DNA of 35,954 nucleotides from Micromonospora sp. ATCC 39149 (GCF_000158815.1 NZ_GG657738.1:4427963-4463916); one strand, 5' to 3'. Shown: positions 1 through 7,970, counted from the stretch's first letter. Notes: generated by a model not told the origin, from the sequence alone. Translations and numbers: made by a program.

Positions 1-73
1 CGCCGTCACCGTTTCCGCACTGACTCCGCCTCCCGAGTGGCGGTCGGGCGGGAATGCTGATAGCTGTTTGGGC

Positions 74-730
74 ATGACCCTGCACGACGGCCGCGCGGGC
101 GGCGACCCGCGGCGCTTCGGCACCGAGGCCTTCTACGCCTCGATCGGCCGCGCCTTCGTCGCCATGTGCGCCGTCGTGCCGGTGCTCTTCCTGGTCGAGG
201 CTCTCGACGTCGGTCTCGGCATCGACTTCGACCTGGCCGGCGGCATCGTCCCCCGCCACATCGACGGGCTGGACGGAGTGATCTTCTCGCCGTTCCTGCA
301 CGCCGACTTCAACCACCTCTACAGCAACAGCGTGCCGCTGATCCTGCTCGGCACGTTCGTGCTCGCCGCCGGCTTCCGGCGGTTCCTGTGGTCCACCCTG
401 GTCATCGTGCTGGTCAGCGGGCTGGGCGTCTGGTTCACCGGCTCACCGAACTCGGTCGTGGTCGGCGCCAGCGGCGTCATCTTCGGCTACCTCGGTGTCC
501 TGCTCACCCGAGGCGTGGTCGAGCGGAGCTGGTGGAACTTCGGGGTCGTGCTGCTGGTCGGCCTGCTCTACGGTTGGCAACTACTCGGCATCCTCCCCAC
601 CGACGAGCGGATCTCCTGGCAGGGGCACCTGTTTGGGCTGGTCGGGGGAGTGGTCGCCGCGATTCTCTTCCGGCGACGCCGGACCGAGGAGGACCCGTAC
701 GACATGGACTCCCCCTCGTTGCAGGTGTAA
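74..730 (+). CDS. Rhomboid family intramembrane serine protease
   Basis: A membrane serine protease that would cleave transmembrane substrates inside the bilayer; the substrate is unknown. The 218-residue product has a hydrophobic segment near residues 27-45 and a cluster of membrane segments from about 85 to 200. The rhomboid catalytic motif GASG is at 131-134 (nucleophile Ser133), with the partner His185 in WQGHLFGLVGG. His76 and His81 lie in the HADFNHLYSN stretch, typical of rhomboid segment 2. The ATG at 74 is chosen; an in-frame TTG at 68 is an alternative and no strong ribosome site separates them. The charged C-terminal tail (RRRRTEEDPYD) would be cytoplasmic or cell-end soluble. The stop codon abuts palindromic repeat A. 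The family call rests on motif and topology and is firm; the physiological role is not. Confidence 0.9.
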   Translation: MTLHDGRAGGDPRRFGTEAFYASIGRAFVAMCAVVPVLFLVEALDVGLGIDFDLAGGIVPRHIDGLDGVIFSPFLHADFNHLYSNSVPLILLGTFVLAAGFRRFLWSTLVIVLVSGLGVWFTGSPNSVVVGASGVIFGYLGVLLTRGVVERSWWNFGVVLLVGLLYGWQLLGILPTDERISWQGHLFGLVGGVVAAILFRRRRTEEDPYDMDSPSLQV

Positions 731-775
731 GGAGGGGCCCCTGTTAACGCCTGCGGTAGAGAAGGGCACCCCTTT
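729..775. repeat. GGGGCCCC/TGTTAACGC palindromic element, copy A
   Basis: This imperfect inverted repeat begins on the last two bases of the rhomboid stop codon. It holds the perfect palindromes AGGGGCCCCT (733-742) and GTTAAC (743-748), a CTGCGGTAGAG core, then GAAGGGCACCCCTT as the opposite arm. Copy B (3963-4011) is the same element in reverse orientation. It could act as a terminator for the rhomboid gene. Confidence 0.75.
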
Positions 776-898
776 CACCCGTCGCCGAGCCGCGCCCGGC
801 CCACGCCCGACGTGGGACGGTGCTTGATCCCGCCCTGGCGCGCGCCTACGGTCGGCATCAGCACGCGTTGATCTGCGAGCGGAAAGCGACGGTGCGCC

Positions 899-1867
899 AT
901 GCCCGAGGTCGATGTCGCAGTGGTCGGTGCGGGTCCGACCGGGCTGTTCGCCGCGTACTACGCCGGGTTCCGGGGGCTCTCCGTCGCGGTGGTCGACGCG
1001 CTGCCCGAGGCCGGTGGCCAGATCACCGCGATGTACCCGGAGAAGCTGATCCTCGACGTGGCCGGGTTCCCGGCCGTCAAGGGGCGCGACCTGGTGGCCA
1101 ACCTGGTCGCCCAGGCCGCGCCGTTCCATCCGCGGTACCTACTCGGTACCCGGGCCGAGAAGCTGTCGCACGTCGATGGGAAGCCCGTGCTCGGCCTCGC
1201 CGGTGGCGAGCAGCTCGTCTGCGGCGCCGTGATCATCACCGGTGGCCTGGGCAGCTTCACGCCGCGCCCGCTGCCGGTGGCCGACAGTTTCACCGGCACG
1301 GGGATCGTCTACTTCGTGCCGGAGCCGACCGCGCTGGCTGACCGGGACGTGCTGATCGTCGGCGGTGGCGACTCCGCCTTCGACTGGGCGCTGGCGCTGC
1401 AACCGTTGGCCCGCTCGGTGACCCTGGTGCACCGGCGGGAACGGTTCCGCGCGCACGCCGCCACCGTCGCCCGGGTGCAGCGGTCGTCCGTCCGGATCGT
1501 CGTCAACGCCGAGGTCACCCGCCTGCACGGCGACAGTGCGGTGACCGGCGCGGAGATCACCGTCAAGGGCGCGCCGCCCGAGACGCTGCCCGTGGACACG
1601 GTGGTGGCGGCCCTCGGCTTCACCGCCGACCTCGGCCCGATCGCCGAGTGGGGACTGCGGCTGGACCGCCGGCACATCGTGGTGGACAGCGCGATGGCGA
1701 CGAACCTGCCCCGGGTCTTCGCCGCCGGAGACATCACCGAGTACCCGGGTAAGGTCCGGCTGATCGCCACGGGCTTCGGGGAGGCCGCCACGGCGGTCAA
1801 CAACGCCGCCGTCGCGATCGACCCGTCGGCCCACCTCTTCCCGGGCCACTCCTCCGACACCCCCTGA
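899..1867 (+). CDS. Ferredoxin/flavodoxin-NADP+ reductase, YumC (TrxB-like) type
   Basis: An FAD enzyme that passes electrons between NADPH and ferredoxin or flavodoxin in the cytoplasm. The 322-residue length fits the TrxB-like FNR family. The FAD-binding GAGPTG is at 10-15, the NADPH-binding GGGDSA at 155-160, followed by HRRERFRAH (178-186) contacting the NADP phosphate, and AAGD at 275-278 closes the FAD site. The CxxC pair that defines thioredoxin reductase is absent around residues 130-140, which is why FNR is preferred. The start is the ATG at 899 with only a weak GGAAAG about 16 bases upstream; a TACGGT -10-like box lies at 849-854. It stands alone on its strand, about 170 bases after the rhomboid gene and convergent with the TetR gene. 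No partner ferredoxin gene is in the window. Confidence 0.88.
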   Translation: MPEVDVAVVGAGPTGLFAAYYAGFRGLSVAVVDALPEAGGQITAMYPEKLILDVAGFPAVKGRDLVANLVAQAAPFHPRYLLGTRAEKLSHVDGKPVLGLAGGEQLVCGAVIITGGLGSFTPRPLPVADSFTGTGIVYFVPEPTALADRDVLIVGGGDSAFDWALALQPLARSVTLVHRRERFRAHAATVARVQRSSVRIVVNAEVTRLHGDSAVTGAEITVKGAPPETLPVDTVVAALGFTADLGPIAEWGLRLDRRHIVVDSAMATNLPRVFAAGDITEYPGKVRLIATGFGEAATAVNNAAVAIDPSAHLFPGHSSDTP

Positions 1868-2053
1868 CCCACCCCCACCCCCCACCCCCCTTTTCTCCCC
1901 CTCCCTCCCCCTCCCCTCCCCCTCCCCGCGCCGATCTTGCACTTTGGGCCCCGTCAAAAGCGGCGTAGCGGGCGAATCGGGGGCCGCAACTGCAAGATCG
2001 CGGGAGCGGGAGCGGGAGCGGGGAGCGGCGGGGGCGGGGGTGAGCGGGGTGGT
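1868..2053. terminator. Convergent 3' region: pyrimidine tract, 21-bp inverted repeat, purine tract
   Basis: The gap between the convergent FNR and TetR genes holds an almost pure C/T tract on the + strand (1868-1928), then an inverted repeat with arms 1932-1952 and about 1981-2001 (CGATCTTGCA core; I count 18 of 21 pairs). A 27-base loop separates the arms, and a purine-rich GGGAGC repeat follows (2002-2050). The outer tracts are themselves roughly complementary, so the stem could extend well beyond the core. A bidirectional terminator is the simplest reading. Confidence 0.6.
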
Positions 2054-2746
2054 TTAGCGGGGGAGGCCGATGAGGTCGGCCATCAGGGTGGTCTGGTGGT
2101 CGAAGTATTCGGCCCGGTGCGGGAGCGTGCGCTTGATCCGGCCGAAGAGCTCGAAACTGATCAGCCCGAAGAGTTGGGTCCAGCCGGCCATGACCCGGGC
2201 GAGCAGCGCCTCGGGCAGGCCTGGCGCGATGGCGGCGGCGATCTCCGCGAGGTCGGCCCGCAGCGGCTCGGGCAACTCCTCGGGGTCGGGGGCGGTGACC
2301 CGCCCGGCGGCCAGGCCGTCGCGGAGGATGCCGATCAGGACGACCGGCGGGCGCAGCGCCGGCCCGAGGGTGTCGTCCGGGGCGGCGTACCCGGGAACCG
2401 GGCTGCCGTAGAGCAGGGCGTACTCGGCGGGGTGGGCCAGGGCCCAGTCCCGGGCCGCCCGGCAGACGGCGTGCCAGCGCCCGCGCGGGTCGAGCTGGTC
2501 CGCGCCCGCGTCGGCCGTCTCCACGGCCGCTCCCAGCGCGTCGTACGCCTCGATGATCAGCGCGGTGAGCAGGTCGTCCCGGCTCGGGTAGTAGCGGTAC
2601 AGGGCCGAGGAGACCATTCCCATGTCCCGGGCGACCGCCCGCAGGCTGAGGTTGGCGCCGTCGGTGGCGAGGTGGCGGCGCGCGACGGCCTTGATCTCGT
2701 CGAGCATCTCGGCGCGCACCCGGGCGCGAATCGAGGAGGCGGACAT
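2054..2746 (-). CDS. TetR/AcrR family transcriptional regulator
   Basis: A 230-residue DNA-binding repressor. The N-terminal helix-turn-helix spans about residues 14-60 (LSLRAVARDMGMVSSALYRYYPSRDDLLTALI), with the classic TetR spacing and YRYYPSRDDL signature; the remainder is a helical ligand-binding domain with a WTQLFGLISFELFG stretch near the C terminus. An upstream in-frame ATG at 2824 would add 26 residues, but that extension overlaps the operator/promoter region and lacks family similarity, so MSASS at 2746 is chosen. It is divergent from the SDR gene. A TTGATC (2776-2781), 17-bp, ACTCTG-complement (2753-2758) promoter lies just upstream. Two 17-bp palindromes between the two genes are its probable operators, so it likely represses itself and the SDR. 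The ligand is unknown. Confidence 0.9.
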   Translation of the reverse strand: MSASSIRARVRAEMLDEIKAVARRHLATDGANLSLRAVARDMGMVSSALYRYYPSRDDLLTALIIEAYDALGAAVETADAGADQLDPRGRWHAVCRAARDWALAHPAEYALLYGSPVPGYAAPDDTLGPALRPPVVLIGILRDGLAAGRVTAPDPEELPEPLRADLAEIAAAIAPGLPEALLARVMAGWTQLFGLISFELFGRIKRTLPHRAEYFDHQTTLMADLIGLPR

Positions 2747-2784
2747 GCCACCACTCTGCCACAGCAGAGAGCGTGGATCAAAAC

Positions 2785-2801
2785 AGTGAGCACCGCTCTT
2801 G
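2785..2801. promoter_or_regulatory. Probable TetR operator O2 (distal copy)
   Basis: An imperfect palindrome whose reverse complement, CAAGAGCGGTGCTCACT, matches operator O1 at 14 of 17 positions. It overlaps the TTGACG -35 (2799-2804) proposed for the SDR gene and sits just upstream of the tetR -35. Confidence 0.6.
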
Positions 2802-2827
2802 ACGGGGGCGGCTCCCAGCATCATGCT
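2799..2827 (+). promoter_or_regulatory. Candidate promoter of the SDR gene
   Basis: TTGACG (2799-2804), a 17-bp spacer and CATGCT (2822-2827). The -10 is weak by consensus but is covered by a palindrome, CCAGCATCATGCTGG (2815-2829). Confidence 0.4.
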
Positions 2828-2840
2828 GGGTGCGGAATGC

Positions 2841-2857
2841 AGAGAGCGGTGCTCTCT
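2841..2857. promoter_or_regulatory. Probable TetR operator O1
   Basis: The perfect palindrome AGAGAGC-GGT-GCTCTCT (7-3-7) lies downstream of the candidate SDR promoter and 33 bases before its start codon, well placed to block transcription. A further half-site, GCAGAGAGCG, recurs at 2764-2773 inside the tetR promoter. Confidence 0.7.
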
Positions 2858-2889
2858 ATTCGTACCCCCGATTCGAAGGGTGACCTGTG

Positions 2890-3855
2890 ATGTCGCTGCA
2901 TGTGATCGTCGGCGCCGGACCCGTCGGCACCGCCACCGCCTACCGCCTGGCTGCCGCCGGCGAGCGGGTCCGGGTGGTCACCCGGCGCGGCACCGGCCCG
3001 GATCACCCGGCCGTCGAGCGGGTCGCCGCCGACGCCGCCGACCCGGACCGGCTCGCCGCGCTCGCCGATGGCGCAGTCGCCGTCTACAACTGCGCCAACC
3101 CGGCATACCACCGCTGGGCGAGGGACTGGCCGCCGCTGGCCGCCGCGCTGCTCACCGCCGCCGGGCGCACCGGGGCCGTGCTCGCCACGGTCGGCAACCT
3201 CTACGGGTACGGGCCGGTCGACGGGCCGATGACCGAGGCCACCCCGCCGGCGGCGGCCGGCACGAAGGGGCGGGTCCGCAACCGGATGTGGGCCGAGGCG
3301 CTGGCCGCCCACCGGGCGGGGCAGGCCCGGGTGACCGAGGTACGTGGCTCCGACTACCTCGGCGCCGGCACGACGTCGCTGCCGATGCTGCTGCTGCCCC
3401 CGGTGCTCGCCGGCCGGCGGGCGGTCCTGCCCGTCGACTTCGACGCCCCGCACACCTGGACGTACGTCGACGACGTCGCGCGTACCCTCGTGGTGGCCGC
3501 CGCCGCCGAGCGCGCCTGGGGCCGGGCCTGGCACGTGCCCAGCCCGCCCGCGGTCTCCGCGCGGGAGTTGGCCACTCGGGCCGCCGCCCTGGCCGGCGCC
3601 CCCGCCCCGAGGCTCATCCGGCTGCCGTACCCCGGGCTGTGGCTGGCCGGACTGGTCAACCCGTTCGCGCGGGAGCTGCGGGAGACGGCGTACCAGTTCG
3701 ACCGCCCGTTCCTGATGGACTCGACCTCGGCCACCGAGATCCTCGGCGTCGAGCCGACCCCGCTGGACCGCGCGCTCGCGCAGACCGTCGCCGCCCTGCG
3801 CGACGCCGCCCCGGCGACCGGCGCGGGAAGCGGCGGCCCACGCCGAAAGCACTGA
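2890..3855 (+). CDS. NAD(P)-dependent epimerase/dehydratase-like SDR
   Basis: A 321-residue Rossmann-fold protein of the extended SDR (NAD-dependent epimerase) type. The nucleotide-binding GAGPVG is at residues 8-13, followed by RVVTRRG, where the arginines suggest NADP preference. The middle contains the NLYGYGP segment normally near the catalytic tyrosine, and HTWTYVDDVARTL matches the family's later conserved block. No clean YxxxK pair is present, so it may be an atypical reductase or a non-catalytic NAD(P)-sensing relative. The ATG at 2890 is chosen over a GTG three bases earlier; AAGGGTG precedes both. It is divergent from and probably repressed by the TetR protein. Substrate not predictable. 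Confidence 0.82.
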   Translation: MSLHVIVGAGPVGTATAYRLAAAGERVRVVTRRGTGPDHPAVERVAADAADPDRLAALADGAVAVYNCANPAYHRWARDWPPLAAALLTAAGRTGAVLATVGNLYGYGPVDGPMTEATPPAAAGTKGRVRNRMWAEALAAHRAGQARVTEVRGSDYLGAGTTSLPMLLLPPVLAGRRAVLPVDFDAPHTWTYVDDVARTLVVAAAAERAWGRAWHVPSPPAVSARELATRAAALAGAPAPRLIRLPYPGLWLAGLVNPFARELRETAYQFDRPFLMDSTSATEILGVEPTPLDRALAQTVAALRDAAPATGAGSGGPRRKH

Positions 3856-3965
3856 GAGCCGCCGGGGCGGTGGGAGCCGCCGGGGCGGTGGGAGCCGCCG
3901 GGGTGGTGGGAGCCGCCGGGGTGGTGGGAGCCGCCGGGGTGGTGGGAGCCGCCGCGGGTGGTGAG
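3856..3965. repeat. 18-bp tandem repeat, six copies
   Basis: Unit GAGCCGCCGGGGYGGTGG, starting one base after the SDR stop. Units 1-2 carry C and units 3-5 carry T at the variable position; unit 6 is divergent (GAGCCGCCGCGGGTGGTGAG) and runs into repeat B. The unit is a multiple of three, but no gene uses it. It could vary in copy number between strains. Confidence 0.9.
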
Positions 3966-4011
3966 AGGGGAACCCCGCTCTACCGTAGGCGTTAAGAAGG
4001 GGTCCTTCCTT
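3963..4011. repeat. GGGGCCCC-type palindromic element, copy B (reverse orientation)
   Basis: On the minus strand it reads AAGGAAGGACCCCTTCTTAACG then CCTACGGTAGAG and a GGGGTTCCCC arm, matching copy A with a few changes. The DMT transporter's TAA stop (3992-3994) and its last several codons lie inside it. Confidence 0.75.
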
Positions 4012-4981
4012 GCCGTCGCCACGCCGGGCCGAGGGCGGCGAGCAGCACGGCGACCAGGGTGAGCGCGGCACCCAGCAACGTGTTCACCCCCGGGTGCGAG
4101 GCCGTGGTCGGCAGCACCACGTCCAGCAGGGCCGCACCCACGACCTGCCCGGCGATGGTGGCCAGGCCGAGCAGCAGCACCCCGGTGAACCGCACGACGG
4201 CGACGGCGACCGCGATGAAGACGATGCCGATCGGCCCGCCCAGGTAGAGCCAGGGCTCGGCCGGGAGGCTCCCGTCCGGGTGGCCCCGCACGGCCACGTC
4301 CACCACGAACGCGGCGAGCAGCGCCACGGTGCCGACGGCGAAGTTGACCAGCGTCGCTGCCAGGGCGCTGCCGGTGGCCACCCGGACCCGGCCGTTGACG
4401 GCCTGCTGCCAGGCGACGCCCACCCCGGCCAGCAGCGGCAGCAGCGCCAGACCCAGCGCGCCCGGGTCGCCGAGCCGGTCGCCGACCGCCAGCAGCACGG
4501 CCAGCACGGTCAGCGCCGCGCCGACCAGGCGGCTCGGGGTGACCGCCTGCCGGCCGGCGGGGCCGAGCCCGGCCCGGTCGACCAGCAGACTGCTGCCGGA
4601 CTGCCCGGCGACCGCCGCCACGGTGAACACGGCGACGCCGAGCGTGCCGATGGTCAGCCCCTGAGCGGCCACGAAGAGCGCCCCGCAGGCGCCGCCGAGG
4701 CACTGCCACGGCCGCAGCGACCCGCCGGCCAGCGCCGCCCGCAGCGCCGCCAGGCCCCGCTGCCCATCTGGGGTGGCCGCAACCAGCACCAGCAGCACCA
4801 GCAGGCCGAGGCCGAACGAGATCACCGCGGCGGCGATCCCGTCGGCCAGCCGTACGCCCAGCTCGCCGTTGATTCGGGACTGTACGGCCACGGCGACCCC
4901 GGAAGCGGTGGCCAGCCCGACGCCCGTGATCCGGCGGGCGGTCGGCAGGGTCGGCGGGGGCGCGGTCCCGGTGGCGGTCAC
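3992..4981 (-). CDS. DMT superfamily transporter, YdcZ (DUF606)-like, two-repeat form
   Basis: An integral membrane protein of 329 residues with about ten hydrophobic segments arranged as two similar halves. Each half starts with a GVGLA or GVGVA stretch followed by QSRINGELG or QQAVNGRVR, the QxxxNG motif of YdcZ/DUF606 transporters. This two-domain form is common in actinobacteria. The substrate is unknown. The GTG at 4981 overlaps the glpX stop (GTGA), so the two genes are translationally coupled and probably one transcript. The stop lies inside palindromic repeat B, and the final residues (about QGRTPS) are encoded by that repeat. The original C terminus may therefore have been different; the change should be harmless at a cytoplasmic tail. 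Confidence 0.85.
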   Translation of the reverse strand: MTATGTAPPPTLPTARRITGVGLATASGVAVAVQSRINGELGVRLADGIAAAVISFGLGLLVLLVLVAATPDGQRGLAALRAALAGGSLRPWQCLGGACGALFVAAQGLTIGTLGVAVFTVAAVAGQSGSSLLVDRAGLGPAGRQAVTPSRLVGAALTVLAVLLAVGDRLGDPGALGLALLPLLAGVGVAWQQAVNGRVRVATGSALAATLVNFAVGTVALLAAFVVDVAVRGHPDGSLPAEPWLYLGGPIGIVFIAVAVAVVRFTGVLLLGLATIAGQVVGAALLDVVLPTTASHPGVNTLLGAALTLVAVLLAALGPAWRRQGRTPS

Positions 4982-6009
4982 TCCTGTTCGGCGAGGGGAC
5001 GGCCGTCGAAGTCGACGGCCGAGTACAGCGCGAGCTTCTCCAGCCGGTGGTACGAGTCGATCACCCGGATCGTGCCGCTCTTCGAGCGCATGACGATCGA
5101 CTGGGTGTATGCCCCGCCGGCCCGGTAGCTCACGCCGCGTAGCAGGTCGCCGGAGGTGACCCCGGTCGCCACGAAGAAGCAGTTGTCGCCGGTGACCAGG
5201 TCGTCGGTGGTGAGCACGCGGTCCAGGTCGTGCCCGGCGGCGAGCGCCTTCTCCCGCTCCTGCGCGTCGCGCGGCCAGAGCTTGGCCTGCATCACCCCGC
5301 CCATGCACTTGAGGGCGCAGGCGGCGGTGATCCCCTCCGGGGTGCCGCCGATGCCCATCAGCACGTCGACGTCCGACTCGCTCCGGGCGGCGGCGATCGC
5401 GCCCGCGATGTCGCCGTCGGAGATGAACCGGATGCCCGCTCCCGCCCGCCGGATTTGGGTGATCAGGTCGTCGTGGCGGGACCGGTCGAGCACGCAGACG
5501 GTGACCTCGGACACGTCGGTGCCCTTGACCTTGGCGATCCGGCGCAGGTTGTCGGCGACTCCGGCGTTGATGTCGACCACGTCGGCGTAGGTCTGGCCGA
5601 CGGCCAGCTTCTCCATGTAGAACACGGCGCTCGGGTCGAACATCGCCCCCCGCTCGGCCACCGCGAGGACGGCGAGCGCGTTCGGCATGCCCTTGCTCAT
5701 CAGCGTGGTGCCGTCGATCGGGTCGACCGCGACGTCCACCTCGGGGCCGGAGCCGTCGCCGACCTCCTCGCCGTTGAAGAGCATCGGCGCGTTGTCCTTC
5801 TCGCCCTCGCCGATCACCACGACGCCCCGCATCGGGATCGAGTTGATCAGCTTGCGCATGGCGTCGACTGCTGCTCCGTCGCCGCCCTCCTTGTCGCCGC
5901 GACCGACCCAACGGCCGGCGGCCATCGCCGCGGCCTCGGTGACCCGGACCAGGTCGAGGGCGAGGTTGCGGTCGAGATTCTGGGGGGTACGCGTCCTGGC
6001 GCTCGTCAT
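4978..6009 (-). CDS. glpX: Class II fructose-1,6-bisphosphatase
   Basis: Hydrolyses fructose-1,6-bisphosphate to fructose-6-phosphate, the committed gluconeogenic step, in the cytoplasm. The 343-residue product carries the metal/phosphate-binding [20 protein letters not shown] block and [16 protein letters not shown], the DPxDGT lithium-sensitive phosphatase signature, then GIGGTPEG further on. Length and motifs match GlpX. The start is the ATG at 6009, preceded by AGGAGGAAGCC, a strong ribosome site; the longer frame upstream lacks family similarity. It leads the two-gene glpX-DMT unit and is divergent from the DUF4245 gene, as in mycobacteria (Rv1099c/Rv1100), which supports conserved actinobacterial context. 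It is probably the sole FBPase of the organism, as is usual in this group. Confidence 0.96.
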   Translation of the reverse strand: MTSARTRTPQNLDRNLALDLVRVTEAAAMAAGRWVGRGDKEGGDGAAVDAMRKLINSIPMRGVVVIGEGEKDNAPMLFNGEEVGDGSGPEVDVAVDPIDGTTLMSKGMPNALAVLAVAERGAMFDPSAVFYMEKLAVGQTYADVVDINAGVADNLRRIAKVKGTDVSEVTVCVLDRSRHDDLITQIRRAGAGIRFISDGDIAGAIAAARSESDVDVLMGIGGTPEGITAACALKCMGGVMQAKLWPRDAQEREKALAAGHDLDRVLTTDDLVTGDNCFFVATGVTSGDLLRGVSYRAGGAYTQSIVMRSKSGTIRVIDSYHRLEKLALYSAVDFDGRPLAEQE

Positions 6010-6224
6010 GACGGCTTCCTCCTCGCGACGTTGCGGGGTGGACCGGCGAACGTGGCCGTCGCCGCCGCCGGCTTTGTCGCTGATCCTCACACGATCGTCA
6101 ACCTATCGTCGGGCCGGGGCGCTGGTGGCCAGCTTCCCGGCAACCGGGCGGTGGGACAGGTCACCCCGGTCACCCGGCGGTGGCGGTTCGGTCGGCGGCG
6201 ACCCGGGGCTGGAACAATGCAGGG
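6010..6224. promoter_or_regulatory. Divergent glpX / DUF4245 upstream region
   Basis: It carries the glpX ribosome site next to glpX and a TTGACG-like hexamer on the minus strand (complement of 6096-6101), too poor in a matching -10 to call a firm promoter. On the + side AACAAT (6213-6218) is a possible -10 six bases before the DUF4245 GTG. Nothing else is evident. Confidence 0.35.
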
Positions 6225-6878
6225 GTGGATCCCGCACAGCCCGCCGACCCCCGTCCCGCCGAGCCGACCCCGGCACCCCCGACCCGGTCGACCCCGTCGA
6301 CGCCGACCCCGCCGGGCCGGGAGACGCTCCCGCCGGCCCCGCAGGCGGCTTCGTCGGGCCGGGAGAAGGCCCGGTCGGAGCGGTCGCCGAAGGACATGGC
6401 GATCTCCCTACTGGTGCTGCTCGTTCCGATCGCCCTGCTGCTCGCCTTCTACCGGGGCTTCCTCGGCGGTGACCAGCCGAGCACGGTCGACCCGGCCCCC
6501 GCCCTGGAGCAGGCCCGGGCGGCCAACGTGTTCCCGGTGAGCCAGCCGACCGGGCTCGGCGCCGGCTGGAAGACGGTAAGCGCGAGCTACCGCGTCGTCG
6601 AGGGCGGATCCAACCTGCGGATCGGCTACCTCACCCCGGAGGGGCGGGGGGCCCAGTTGGTGCAGAGCAACGTACCGCCGGAGCGGCTGCTGCCCGCAGA
6701 GCTGACCGCCGAGGGGCAGCCCCAGGGCCCCACCGAGGTGGGCGGGCGCAACTGGCAGCGGTACACCGCCCGGGGCAACGAGCAGGCCCTGGTGCTGCTC
6801 GAGCCGGGCCGCACGGTGATCGTCGTCGGGGACGCCCGGGAGAACGAGCTGCGCCGGCTCGCAGACGCGCTCCGCTAG
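6225..6878 (+). CDS. DUF4245 membrane-anchored protein
   Basis: A conserved actinobacterial protein of unknown function. It is 217 residues: a Pro/Thr/Ala-rich cytoplasmic N terminus (about 1-45), a basic stretch (REKARSERSPKDM), one membrane span (about 58-77) and an extracytoplasmic domain with NWQRYTARGNEQALV and RTVIVVGDARENELRRLADALR. That layout and its position divergent from glpX match the DUF4245 family (mycobacterial Rv1100-type). The GTG at 6225 is chosen because it lies 6 bases after a possible -10 (AACAAT); a start at 6180 would place 15 more residues in front, reading through the promoter. The function cannot be read from the sequence. Confidence 0.8.
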   Translation: MDPAQPADPRPAEPTPAPPTRSTPSTPTPPGRETLPPAPQAASSGREKARSERSPKDMAISLLVLLVPIALLLAFYRGFLGGDQPSTVDPAPALEQARAANVFPVSQPTGLGAGWKTVSASYRVVEGGSNLRIGYLTPEGRGAQLVQSNVPPERLLPAELTAEGQPQGPTEVGGRNWQRYTARGNEQALVLLEPGRTVIVVGDARENELRRLADALR

Positions 6879-6882
6879 GTGT

Positions 6883-6937
6883 GGAGTCGGAGGAGCGTGA
6901 CGAAGAGTCACGTCGACCGGCCTTCGTGACCGACTCC
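6883..6937. terminator. Nested hairpin after the DUF4245 gene
   Basis: The outer arms GGAGTCGG (6883-6890) and CCGACTCC (6930-6937) enclose an inner CGTGAC/GTCACG stem (6896-6911). There is no U-tract; a factor-independent terminator is possible. The rest of the gap to 7140 shows nothing recognisable. Confidence 0.45.
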
Positions 6938-7140
6938 GCGGGAAGTCGCTGACGGCGATCGCCGACGTCGCCCGCACGGTCGGCACCGGCGCCATCAACC
7001 AACGTGCGGTGGTTCGTGGGTCCGGTGCGGGTGCCGTCCGACCGGCGGAGGGCCGCGAGCGTCCGACCCGTCCGTTAGGCTGCCCCGGCTCAACCCCGGT
7101 CGCGCGATACGGCCGGGGAGCCTTTCAGAAAGAGAACGAC

Positions 7141-7962
7141 GTGAACATTCGACGGTGGAGCGTCGGCGTCCTCGCCGCCGCCCTTTTCGTCCCCGGCCTG
7201 ACCGCCTGCAACAACTCGGCGGCCGACGAGCCGGCCGCCGGTGGGGCTTCCACCGCCCCGGCGGCGCCCGCCGACCCCAAGGCGGCGTTGCTCGCCTCCA
7301 CCAAGGAGCTCGGCAAGGGCAACTTCACCTTCGCCATGACCGGCGGTGAGTTCAACGGCAGCGGCACGGTGCACATGCCGTCGAAGAGCGCCGAGATGAA
7401 GATGACCGGTGGCGACTCCGACGCCGAGGAGTTGTCGATCAACATGCACCTCGTCTTCATCGACACCGACAGCTGGGTGAAGATGGAGTTCACCGGCCCG
7501 ATGGCCGAGTCGGTCCCCGGCGTCAAGGCGCTCAAGGGCAAGTACCAGCACCTCGACCGCTCGAAGATCAAGGACGTCAAGGACCTTCAGTTCGACTTCT
7601 CCGACGTCGACCCGGCCGGCAGCGAGGCGCTGACCAAGGCGATCACCGACGTCAAGAAGACCGGCGAGGGCACGTACGAGGGCACCCTCGACGCGACCAA
7701 GGCCACCGGCTCGGACGTGCTCGACGTCGAGATCGTCAAGGACCTCGCCGGCAAGGCCAAGGCCGTGCCGTTCACCGCGAAGCTCGACGGGCAGGGCCGG
7801 CTCACGGAGTTCGTCGTCAAGGTGCCGGCCGCTGGTTCCAGCAAGGCGCAGGACCTCAAGGTCACGTACGCCGACTACGGTGCCGCCACCGCCGTGGAGC
7901 AGCCGCCGGCGGACCGGGTCGTCGAGGCTTCCGACCAGGTCTACGAGATGTTCAAGAACTGA
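7141..7962 (+). CDS. LppX/LprA-F-G-like lipoprotein, copy 1
   Basis: A secreted, lipid-anchored protein of 273 residues. The signal peptide MNIRRWSVGVLAAALFVPG leads to lipobox LTAC with the lipidated Cys23. A low-complexity Ala/Pro linker follows, then a mature domain beginning DPKAALLASTKELGKGNFTF, resembling the mycobacterial LppX/LprG lipoprotein fold that binds or carries lipids at the cell envelope. The C terminus has VTYADYGAATAVEQPPADRV. The GTG at 7141 is chosen because the signal peptide starts there; the AGAAAGAGAAC stretch upstream is the likely ribosome site. It is followed 166 bases later by a paralogue on the same strand with a strong terminator between. Family assignment is by overall pattern; ligand and role are not shown. 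Confidence 0.8.
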   Translation: MNIRRWSVGVLAAALFVPGLTACNNSAADEPAAGGASTAPAAPADPKAALLASTKELGKGNFTFAMTGGEFNGSGTVHMPSKSAEMKMTGGDSDAEELSINMHLVFIDTDSWVKMEFTGPMAESVPGVKALKGKYQHLDRSKIKDVKDLQFDFSDVDPAGSEALTKAITDVKKTGEGTYEGTLDATKATGSDVLDVEIVKDLAGKAKAVPFTAKLDGQGRLTEFVVKVPAAGSSKAQDLKVTYADYGAATAVEQPPADRVVEASDQVYEMFKN

Positions 7963-7970
7963 TCCGGCGC

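Noticed and set aside
899..1867. Thioredoxin reductase
   Set aside because: Fold and length are similar, but the redox CxxC pair is missing; YumC-type FNR fits better.
2747..2824. Longer TetR protein from ATG 2824
   Set aside because: The extra residues overlap the operator/promoter region and have no TetR-family similarity.
3856..3995. Frames reading the 18-bp repeat as AAGVVG or HHPGGS peptides
   Set aside because: They only extend overlapping shadow frames; no start signal and no conserved protein.
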